64,000 bases of DNA. It comes from Tolypocladium sp. Sup5 PDA-1 (Eukaryota; Ascomycota; Sordariomycetes; Hypocreales; Ophiocordycipitaceae). Positions 46,019 to 55,693 of the stretch are shown here, one piece after another. Below the pieces are notes generated by a model. It did not search any database. It worked only from the letters and a program-made list of their open reading frames with translations, and had not been told where the DNA came from. A program made the position numbers and the translations under genes. The stretch is from assembly GCA_000750105.3 (NCBI GenBank), contig JPHH03000006.1:909456-973455 (forward strand), in the 5' to 3' direction. Numbering within the stretch: the stretch's first letter is position 1; the number at the start of each line of letters is the position of its first letter.

Positions 46019-47932
46019 ATGTCCCGCCGCTCCCGGCGCGCCAAAGACCACGGCGCCGCCCTGGCCGCCGAGGGTTCGCTCCCCGTCGACGGCTCGTGGC
46101 GCATGGTCGAGGGCGAACATGACAGCTTCGACACCTCCATCCTGCCCTCGGTCGGCCCCTACGACGACGACGACGTGCTCATGCCCCTCTCCAGCGGGCA
46201 GCCGTCGTCGGGCTTCCCCTCGCAGCTCTCCTCCCAGGGCGGCGCCGGCTCGCAGGACAGCATCCGCGACTTCGCCAAGCACCAGGACGACGAGCAGGTC
46301 ATCCTGCGCGAGCCGTTCCGGCCCAGCATGGTGGTCACGACGAGCGGCAGCCCCGGCGGCGGCGGGCGCATGGCGTACCGCACGCCGGATCCGCAGTTCA
46401 GGATGCCCACGGTGGACGTCGGCGACGCGGACAGGAGGAGCAGCGGGCACAGCTCCAGGACGCTGCGGCCGTTTGGCCTGGGGACGAGCTACGACGGCGA
46501 GGACGAGGGGCTGGTGCGGCGACGGGGCAGGGTTTCGCTCGGGAGCCCCGTGACGAAGCGCCCGAGGAGGCGCAAGTCGTCGTTTGACGGGACCGACGGC
46601 ATGGGCCGCCGGCATGGGACCGTCGCAGACCGCATGCTCGACTCCCTGCAGACGATCAAGGGCAACATCCTCGCGGCCCTGCCTGCGACCATCTACAAGC
46701 TCTTCGTCTGGGTCGGCGAGGTCATCGCCATCGCCATGGCGTACGCCAAGTACCCGCTCGGCGCGCTCCTCGCCGTGTACCTCGTCTTCGGCGGCCTCAT
46801 CGTCGCGCAGAACATGGCCACGCGCTCCATCTACGCCGCCGTCTCGCCCGTGTGCCGCGTCCCCGGCGTCTCCCTCCTCGGCCTGCCCTTCTGCCCGCCC
46901 TCTACAGGCTGGCGCTTCCCCTCTTCCGGCAACAACGCCACGGCGGCGGGCGGCCATCCCGTCGAGTTCGACGACCTCATGGGCGTGCAGTCCAAGTTCG
47001 AGCAGGTGCTCGAGAAGAGCGCCGACGGCGTCTCGCTGCCCTTTGAGATGAAGCGCTCCGAGGCGGCGGTGCGCGACCTGCGCACCCTCGTGCGCCACAG
47101 CGACATCCAGGCCAAGCACGAGCTGGTGCTCGAGTTCGACGGCTACGTCGACATGGCGCGCCGCGCCGCCTCGGACCTGCAAAAGTTCAACACGCACGTC
47201 GGCTCGGCCGTCGACGCCGTCATCAGCATCAACCGCTGGACATCGCGCTACATCGACTCGCTCGCGCCCGACGCCGTCGACGGCCCGCCCTCGAAGCTCG
47301 CCGAGTGGTCCGCCTGGCTCTTCGCGCCGTTCCAGCCCGCCGTCGGCCAGCCCTTCAGCGAGCGCGCCATCCTCGACAAGTACATCGAGCACACGGCCCT
47401 CGTGTCGGACCGCATCTCGGCGCTCATCCTCGAGGCGCAGGGCATCCTGCGCCTGCTGACCCGGGCCGAGGACCACCTGGGCCTTATCTACGACATCACC
47501 TCGCGCACGTCCGCCAGCGTGTCCTCCCGCCGCGAGGAGATCCTGTGGAACATCTGGACCCTCGTCGGCGCCAACAGCGCGCGCCTGCACAACCTCGCCC
47601 AGCAGCTCGCCCTGCTGCGCCAGGTCGACGCCCAGCGCTCCTCGGCCGTCGAGCAGGTCAGCGCCCTCATCCTCGAGCTCGAGGCCATCCAGGCCGGCCT
47701 CGGCGACCTGCGCGACCGCGTCTCCGAGCCCGAGCTCGTCGGCGCGGCGTCCCGCGGCGGCGCCCGCATCCCCCTCAGCGTGCACATCGAGACCATCGAC
47801 CGCGGCGTCGAGCGCCTGCAGGGGGCCCGCGCGCGCATCCGCGCCGCCGAGGACGAACGCGTGCGGGATGCCGTCGCACGTGGCGGCGTGCGGAGCGACG
47901 ACGACCGGCTGATTGACGGGCGCGGACGGTGA
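46019..47932 (+). CDS. Membrane-anchored protein of unknown function
   Basis: Single exon, 637 aa, with very strong G/C at third positions. Residues 1-205 are charged, Gly/Ser-rich and probably disordered, with a basic RRR/KRPRRRK cluster (about 168-187). Residues 226-266 form two hydrophobic segments (LFVWVGEVIAIAMAYA and PLGALLAVYLVFGGLIVAQ). After a short Cys-containing loop, residues 305-620 are long amphipathic helices likely to be coiled coil (FEQVLEKSADGVSLPFEMKRSEAAVRDL as two adjoining pieces; LILELEAIQAGLGDLRDRV). I recognise no catalytic motif. The architecture would fit a membrane or nuclear-envelope scaffold, but this is inference. The antisense strand is open across the whole gene, a by-product of the codon bias. 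Confidence 0.88.
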   Translation: MSRRSRRAKDHGAALAAEGSLPVDGSWRMVEGEHDSFDTSILPSVGPYDDDDVLMPLSSGQPSSGFPSQLSSQGGAGSQDSIRDFAKHQDDEQVILREPFRPSMVVTTSGSPGGGGRMAYRTPDPQFRMPTVDVGDADRRSSGHSSRTLRPFGLGTSYDGEDEGLVRRRGRVSLGSPVTKRPRRRKSSFDGTDGMGRRHGTVADRMLDSLQTIKGNILAALPATIYKLFVWVGEVIAIAMAYAKYPLGALLAVYLVFGGLIVAQNMATRSIYAAVSPVCRVPGVSLLGLPFCPPSTGWRFPSSGNNATAAGGHPVEFDDLMGVQSKFEQVLEKSADGVSLPFEMKRSEAAVRDLRTLVRHSDIQAKHELVLEFDGYVDMARRAASDLQKFNTHVGSAVDAVISINRWTSRYIDSLAPDAVDGPPSKLAEWSAWLFAPFQPAVGQPFSERAILDKYIEHTALVSDRISALILEAQGILRLLTRAEDHLGLIYDITSRTSASVSSRREEILWNIWTLVGANSARLHNLAQQLALLRQVDAQRSSAVEQVSALILELEAIQAGLGDLRDRVSEPELVGAASRGGARIPLSVHIETIDRGVERLQGARARIRAAEDERVRDAVARGGVRSDDDRLIDGRGR

Positions 47933-48753
47933 CGACGTTTCTACTTCGTACCTTGTATAGTTATCAATCAATGGCTTGTTCGATTCTTGGGTTTGGCGTT
48001 GGATACAAACGGACGTTACAAGGCAGTGTTTGCTTCAGGTACCTCAATACAGGCGGTTTTGCTTGGATTCGCGGCGTCGTGTTAGATACCAACGACGGGG
48101 CGGATATGTAGCCATACATAGCAGCAAAGATACCTCTTCGCAATACAGATGTCAGCATGTGGTATTCGTACACGCCAATCGAAGCACCTCAATTCATTGC
48201 GAGTGATCATGTCAATGCAGGGTATATTCCCCTTCAAGCAGAAAAGGGACCGAGGGCCCCTAATAATCATCCGTGTGCTCTGTCGCAAGCAGTCACATGT
48301 CCCCATGGCCACCCACCCCTACATATAGTCACTCATTTGTCATGCCCAGTGCCTCCCAAGAACTCCGTATATCAGTAGCGGTCCTCCATGGCTCGGCTGA
48401 CCCAGTGGCCAGTTCTTCAAATCGACAACCACAGCACAGGTGGTGAGCGCCACATCGCCTTCTCTTCCCGACGTCGCATTGCCTCGCTCAGCCAGCCAAA
48501 GTGCTGTTGGCAGAGTGGAAACCGGTAACAGCCCATGCCCAAAGTCAAGTACTGCAACGTACTCGCCGACTGCATCATAAATCAATCCCATTCGTTAAAC
48601 GCCGTTTCCAATCATCCCGTGGTATGCACTCCCTTTTTACCAGCCCCGTGTCGTAGGAGCCGTCTGCCGACTGAACCAAAGAACGCCAATGCCATGCCTC
48701 GTGTTGATGGACCAAACGTTGGTAACAAGAATCGCCGCCGCAGCAGAGACCCG
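47933..48753. other. Convergent 3' intergenic region
   Basis: 821 bp between the stop codons of the 46019 gene (+) and the RING gene (-). AT-richer than neighbouring coding DNA; no gene seen. Confidence 0.55.
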
Positions 48754-50899
48754 TCATGTGAACCCGGGGAACGCCTTCGACAATGCTCGCCGCCCTAGAT
48801 GGCATGTGTCAGAGGTATTTCGATGGAGGCTGTGGTACGTAAATGTAGGGGACTCACATTTAGGACGCTGGTGGTCCGGATCGTCAAATGGCGCATTCTT
48901 CGCTGCAATCTCCCGCATTCGTTCCCGAGCAAATGAAGAGGGGCTCGACCGCCCGGCAGGAACCTCTTCTTTGGGTACATCTTCTTCTTCTTGGTGCGTT
49001 GGCAACAATCTCAGCGCCCGAGGTCTGGATTTTCGGAATCTCCTTGTCTTGGCTGGGGCGGTAGCCCGAGATGCGTCTTGTCCTGCGGAATCGGCGGTGC
49101 TCTTGGGGGCGGCTGTGGAGCCATTAGATCCTTCGGTTAACATCGCGTCTGTATCTACAGGAGAGCTGGAGGCACCCCGTGAGGGTGGTAATGGTGTCAT
49201 GGCCACGTCGGATGTGGTCGTAGTCGTCGTGTGTCCAGAGGAGTGAAAGAGTCGTTTGCTCCACTCCTTGAGCTTCGTGTCTCCAGATTCAAATGAGGAA
49301 TCTTCCACGTCAACCCGTTCTCTCAACCGCCGCACAGCCCGTTCGCGGCGGACCATGCCATTGGTGATCCTGGGGCTGTATCCTCGCGGCAGCATACAGC
49401 TCTTGCACATGGGACAGAGGGAGCTGTTTTGCGTGAGGAACTCGTCGATACATGCCGGGTGGAAAATGTGGCCACACGGCAGTTCCCGAATAATTGATGA
49501 TTTGTGTTCGAAGCTCGTAAGGCAGATGTGGCACTTTGGCTGATAATTCGTCGCTGTCGAACCGCCCGTGCCCGTGATGCTGCGTCTCTTGCTCCGCAGG
49601 CTCCGCACGCTGTGGGCGGTGCCAGGAGACATGGTGTCCGACGAGGCGCTCCGTTGTTCCGCTCGGCGACTCTTTCGTGGCGGCTTCTTCGCGTGTGGAG
49701 ACTGGTTGCCTCCGGGGGAGCTTGGTGTTGGCGGAGCGGTGACCAGGTCTGGTTTCGCGTTGTATGTAAAGATGGGGAATGCCTTGACATGGGACGGCGG
49801 CACAGTCAATCGTTTGATGCCCATAGCCTCGAGATCGACTTCGCCGCATCGGACTCGGCGTTTCAGCGTCTTTCGGTTGCGCCTCTGCACAAAGTGCATG
49901 GTGAGCGAAACCGCGCTGATGATGAGTAGTAAAGCCCCAATGACAATCAGGACGAAGGACCAGACGGCAGGGACGTTGGTCGGGTTTTTCATAGTCAGGT
50001 CGGTCCAAATTCGCACGTAATCGTTCGGGTTCGGGCCGTAGAGTTGGCTAATTTCGTTCCCGTGAGGGACTTGATTGACCTTGCCGGAGTAAAGACTGAG
50101 CTGCGTCATTAGTCGCTGGCCCTCGAGGCCTGGCACGGCGAAGATGGGGAAGCGGTTGTTCTTCTTCCAGGCGCCGCCATCGTCGAGATTCCATACCGGC
50201 GAGTCGACTTCCTGAGGCTTGTTGGTCGAGTTGTTGGGTTTGTAGAAGATGAAGCCGCGGATGGGGCCGTGGCCAGCGGAGCGGAGGTAGGCCAAGGTGC
50301 ATTCGATGCTAAACCAAGGGGCGATGGCGATAATGTTGAAGTTCGTCGGGGGGAGGTTATTACGGCGGGTGGCGTTGCGGGGGATGAAGTCGTATTGTTG
50401 GGCGTCGCATGACGGAACGGACGTGACGGAGGGTACGAACAGCAGGCCGCCGAACTTTCCGTCGAGTTTCTCGACGCTGTTTGTAGTTAATGTCGTGAGG
50501 TTGGTGGATATGCGCTCCTCGTATCCTATCTGGCTCTGTTGGCGGAGAAGCCGTCAGCGGTCATCTTCCTGGCATGGGGGCCGAAGGCAGGGCTCCGAGG
50601 GCCGGGTCAGCTGGACGTACCGACAAGCCGGTGATGTTCCTGACAAGCGTCGAGGGAACCGTTTTCGCGCCAGCCCAAACTGGGTTGCTGAATAGAAGTC
50701 TGGCGACAAGTCAGCAGCGAACGAGGTGATGACTGCTTCACAGCCACGTCGTGGTCGGCATCTCCGGCGGAGGCGACGGGACAAGGGGCAGACGACCGTC
50801 CGGCGAGACGACCCAGACAGCAGCAACAGCAGAGAGCCGGCATGCGACGAGACGGAGACAGCGCAGAGCGGCTCGAGGGCAGGGAGACATACACGCCAT
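48754..50899 (-). CDS. PA-TM-RING type membrane E3 ubiquitin ligase
   Basis: complement(join(48754..48794, 48858..50535, 50621..50687, 50742..50899)), 647 aa. Introns are 54 bp (GTGAAG...TTCAG), 85 bp (GTACGT...AACAG) and 63 bp (GTGAGT...TCTAG; a multiple of three without a stop). The N-terminus has a hydrophobic signal-like stretch (about residues 10-32). The luminal part (54-265) has N-glycosylation motifs such as NIT and NAT and a PA-like region. One transmembrane helix follows at 266-290 (VWSFVLIVIGALLLIISAVSL), then a cytosolic RING-H2 finger at 410-452 (CHIC...PCGHIFHPAC...CPMC). Members of this class ubiquitinate cargo on endosomal or vacuolar membranes. The C-terminus is Ser/Thr-rich and ends WRRALSKAFPGFT. 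Exon 1, with its weak GTGAAG donor, is the least certain part. Confidence 0.88.
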
Positions 50900-53800
50900 T
50901 TCGAATCTCGGTGAGCGCTGCGAGGTGTCAGTTTAGATGTTGCCAAGGCCGGGGTCGTGGCCCATTATTGGCCCCCAAGCCGGCGCTGAGGACGGCGCTG
51001 TTGGAAGCAAAGGGCAAATGGAAGCAGTCCAACTTACACATTCTCCTAAGTCATGTTCCGTCATCGGGGAAACGGGCATGGCATTGCAGGCAGTCGAGGC
51101 GCGACGGCGAAGAGGGCGGCCCGGGTGCAGCGAGGTGACGACGACGGTGGTTGCTGGTGGTGGTGGTGAGGCAGAGATGAGAGGGAGAGGCAGACCCAGC
51201 GAGAGGCGCTGCTGTAGCAGAAATGGCCGATGCTCTAAGGCAAGGTTACTATTACTCGCCGTTAGGCAGGAGGAGAGCCGCTGGAGGCTTGATTGGCGGC
51301 GCGCTTGGCGGGGCAGGAAGCGGAGCCAGGCAAGCCAGGCTGTCGCAGAATGGCGGAAAAAGCACGGCGCAAGGGCAACGAGACGCAGAGAGAACCAAAG
51401 ACGAGAGCCTCTGCTGGGTATAATGTTGGGTCAAGGTACGGAGTGCTGCTCTGAGAGACGGGTGACAAAACGAGGCGCTTTGGCTTCCTGTGTGCGCGCA
51501 GCGACAAACACGGATGGGGAGGGAAAACGAAGAAGCAAGAGTTTGAAGAATGGTCGGGAGGGCCGGACCGGAAAGAAGGTGAACTATGCCTGTGTAGGGT
51601 GAAGCCAGAGGGGGGAGGCCTGCATGCACTCGACGCAGCGCAGCGCAACGGAAGGTAGCGCACAGCCAACGAGCGAGAGAGTCGTGGGTTGCACGCTGTT
51701 AGTCGCGGAGTCACGGACGGCACGCCGAGTCAAAAAGCGAGAGGAGGCGTCGCTGTCGAGGGCGCAGAGATGAAGAACGGGCGAAGATGGAAGTGGTTCA
51801 GCCACGCTCGGAACGGTACGCTATTCTTAGGTCGTCTGCAGGGCAGTTGCAGTACCTTACCGACTACGTCCGTAGTCCGTACGCGTACGAAAGCTTCGTT
51901 ATCCGCTCTCCGTTCACCCAGCCGCGCTTCGTACCCGCAAACAGGCCGGGCAAAGCGACAGCATCCTGCAATTGGGCACGGCGCCGGAGAACGCAGAATG
52001 GAAGGCGACGCATGGAAGAAAGCACAGACACGGCATCCACCAACACGGAGCAGGGAGGGAACCTGAACCTGAACCTCGACTGACAACAACAGACAACGGT
52101 GCCGGCGCCGTTGGGTGCGGTGGCTGCTGCAGCTAAGATTGCTGCGCCGGCGCAGGCAAGGGGGGACTTTGGTTGGCTGGCGCCCGTGGGGGGGATTGGA
52201 ATCCTGACCTCGGGTGCCCCAGCGGTACTAGGCCCTGACGTCCACGGGCCAGCGTCCAGCCTGGATGCCCCGAGCCCGGGCCTCAACGCCTCTACGAGTA
52301 GTCCCCCGCCTCTCCGTCCAGGTTCACACCAAACGGTCACCATCGACGAGGCTGCCCGTCCACCAATGCCATCCCTGGCCGCATTCCTCCACCATGACCG
52401 TCGATACGACCCTGTGCACCCTCGAACCGAGTCACGATCACAGCAGCCACATCGAGCAGGTCCGGCTTGCCGTCCCTGGATAACGCGCATTCCCTAGCCT
52501 ACCGCCTGGCTGAGGCCTCGGGTCCCCTCTCTGTCATCGCAGCAAGCCACAGCCGCGGCTGGGCTGGCTGCTGCATTGCTGCAGCGCCGTCCTTTGAGGC
52601 ATCAACCACTGCCGGGCCATGTTTCTCCGTGTTCGACCGCGATGGTATATGGACATCCATGCATCTTCCCTGCTGATCAGCACCCTGAACCTCCAAGACA
52701 GGCTGGAGGATGGATGCGTTCGTCCAGCGGCGCTGCACCTGATTGCTGCGGCTGTCTGGCTGTCCAACCAGCCCAAGGAGCCGTCCTCCCGTCGGCGGAA
52801 CTGGCAGGAGAATCCTGACTGGGCCCCTCCGTCCTGGTCGTATCGGAACGCTCTGGCAAGCCAGCACGCCAAGCCCCATCGACGAGAAAGCTTGTCTTGG
52901 GGCAATCCCAGGCACTCGAGCCCGAACACGGTGCCTCCCCTCCCAGTGCTGGCCCCTCCCGTTGATGGTCGGTCCAAGTGGAACGATGGCGGAGCAGCTA
53001 GCATCCGGTGTGAAGGGTCGCCATCGAGAACAAACTGGCTGAGGCTTGTAGATCGAACCGTTGATGACAATTTTACGACTGCAAAATCAGGCGTTTTCAT
53101 ACTTGCCGAAATCCTACTCCAGTTACGAAATCATTGAGAGGTTGACAAGTCGAGTGCTTGAAGCCTTGCAAGTGGGGGCAAAGAGGGGTCAGAGGTCGTT
53201 GATTCAAGTGTTCATTTACGCGGGGTCCGTCCGGGTATTACAAGAGACGCAACTGGGCGACTCATCATCATGCCATTATGCTAACCTTCCAGGTCATTGC
53301 AGCAACGTCGCGTACGGTAACTCAAGGTCAGCCCGAGACTTTGCTCTCTTCCTCTCACCAAACGTGCAGCTCAGTCTCCTACATCCCAGCCATGGATAGA
53401 GTTTGGTTTCAAATGAGCAATGTCCGTAACTTCGTATCAGTGCCCGAGCAGCGGGAGGAACTGGATGCTGACCGACATTTACGATACGTCGCAGGCCCAA
53501 GAGAGTATCTGCTCTTATGCCGACCTGGATGCCACTACCAAGAGAGAGAAATGAAATCCACTTGATGGACAACGTTGCATACATAGCCGGCAATGAAATT
53601 CAACCTCACGCGAGGACAATGCAACTCTCGTCAGCCACTGCGGGCAGAGCCGAACGGTTGTCAGATCGCGCCATCGTGTTTCAACCATGTCGCAAACACT
53701 AGCCACCATATCAGCCTGCAAGCTCTCGGCTATTGTGCTTGCACTGCCTCAGACTACGGACTAGTACCCATTCAACCATTCAACCATTGTCCCGAGTGCA

Positions 53801-55693
53801 GGGAGACACGCCCAGACGCCCAACCCAGCGCGCCACAGGACGGGAAGTGACCCGCATCGTATCCGACATGGGCATCTGTCACTCGACGCATTTCGCGGCG
53901 CTATTGGTCTTTGGTCCGGGCACGGCCGTTTGCCCTGACGAGCGCTTATTTCTCGTACATACTTGAAGGCCGGCACTCGTCCAGGGCCCACGCCCTTATT
54001 GCGGGTAGTAGTCATACTCGTACGAGACCTGGCAAGCCACTCTGGCGACACTCTTCTAGCAATCATCTCAAGCTGCAAGCTGCATGTCGTATCCGTACAC
54101 CCTCGGCATGATGCCAAATGACGCCGCCGTGTTGCCTTTGCTTCTTGACGATCATATTCGAGCCTGAGGCACCAGCACCGACCCAACGTGCTTCCAACCG
54201 AACATGCATGCAGCTGGCACACCCGAGCACGGGGCAATACGCCCGGAGAGAGACTTTGACTGCGTCAACGCGGCCGGATTTGATCCACTAGCACGTGGCT
54301 TGCCCTCGCAACCGACCGACGACTCCTCAGTCGCGTCGACGACATCGGAAGGAGTCGCGACGTGCCCCATGGCTCGATTCCCCCCGGGGACCCATTACGT
54401 ATCGTGCTTGTACTTCGTACGGACAACTTCGCACGAGGATGAACTTCTACATCAGGCATCCCAATGCGACACGCTGGCAACGGCTCTCGGAGTCCCCCAC
54501 GACTTGGGCCCGCGAACTGCCGGCCTCGCCTGCTGGGCGCCGTTCCTAGCGCGCTGCCAGAGCCGCAGGAATCGCACCGTGATTCCTCTCACCAACTATT
54601 GACTCCTGCAGGGCCAATAGTCACTCGCTCGCGTGCACCCGAGCGGGCCCTGCCGACCCTCCGATCCCTGTGCGTGTTTAGCGATGCTCGGTCACCATCC
54701 GGTAGGGTGTCAGACTCGCAGGGCTGTCTCGGTACCGTCTTCCGAGCTTCTCAAAGTGAACTGCGGTCTTACGCGTGAGACTTTGCCGCCTTTGTGAAAT
54801 GTACTCGTACTCGTAGTTGTCAAGCCCGTCCCGTGGATATGCAAGGTGATCGCCGTACGCAAATGCTTGGCTTAATTCGATGTGCTTCGTGGAATGGAAA
54901 GATGCCTCGCGTGGCGTTTCTTCACGCCAGCAGTTTCCATGTCCGGGTCCTGGATCATGACTGAGGGATGGTACTCCGTACGCCACCGCAATTTGCACTC
55001 CGATCAAGCAATCATCTTATCAATCTCGGAGCTATCAGCCCGAGTGTTATCTCGGAGAAAATACAGCAAGTATTTGCATTTCATTGACGCAGCGGCAACA
55101 GCCCGGCGGCTATAGGGTAGCAAAGGGTAGCTCTTCCACCGGCCCTTTGCCCACCGGCCCTTGCCCACCCACCCCTCACCGACATGCCAGCTCCGCCGAG
55201 ACATGAGCCGTTCGCATCAGTAATCACACCCGCCGTCGCCGGCTCCACCGACGTTCACCTGGCGCCGGCGCGTGTTGGAACAGCGTTACTCGTAGAGCTC
55301 GCGCATGGCACCGAGATCGCGAGTCGTGATGGTAAGGTATCTGAAAAGGCATGCTCACCGCAGATTGCCAACGCGAGAGGCTACGTTACGGCTTCGCCGT
55401 TGGTTTGAGGAGCGGACCCAACGAGTGATGTAACATGTTAGGTATGCACGCTTTATTTATATCATAGCTGTGGAACAGTCACGCGCTCGATATCGCGAGT
55501 TGGTGGCACTTGGGAGGCTGGGATCAATCTGGGCATTCTATGTATTGCTCACAAGGCTCTACCCTACCAAGCCTCTGCTTTTCCACATGTCCTCGCGTCG
55601 TGTCCTCGTTCATCATTCCTCTACATCTTGAGGTTCTTCCTCATCGCCAGCTGTCATAGAGCAATCTGACTCTGCCTGGCCAGCGGCATGCAC
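50900..55693. other. Intergenic region between RING-gene 5' end and het-c 3' end
   Basis: About 4.8 kb. 50900-51200 is CT-rich on the minus strand and probably is the RING-gene leader. No supported gene in the remainder; open frames around 52100-53140 lack domains and overlap each other in several frames. One perfect TACTCCGTA motif at 54972-54980. Confidence 0.5.

Noticed and set aside
45785..47971. 728-codon minus-strand open frame covering the 46019-47932 gene
   Set aside because: It mirrors a well-formed sense gene with normal codon structure; its translation is an Ala/Gly/Val/Arg/Asp mix with no domain. It is explained by G/C at third positions on the sense strand.
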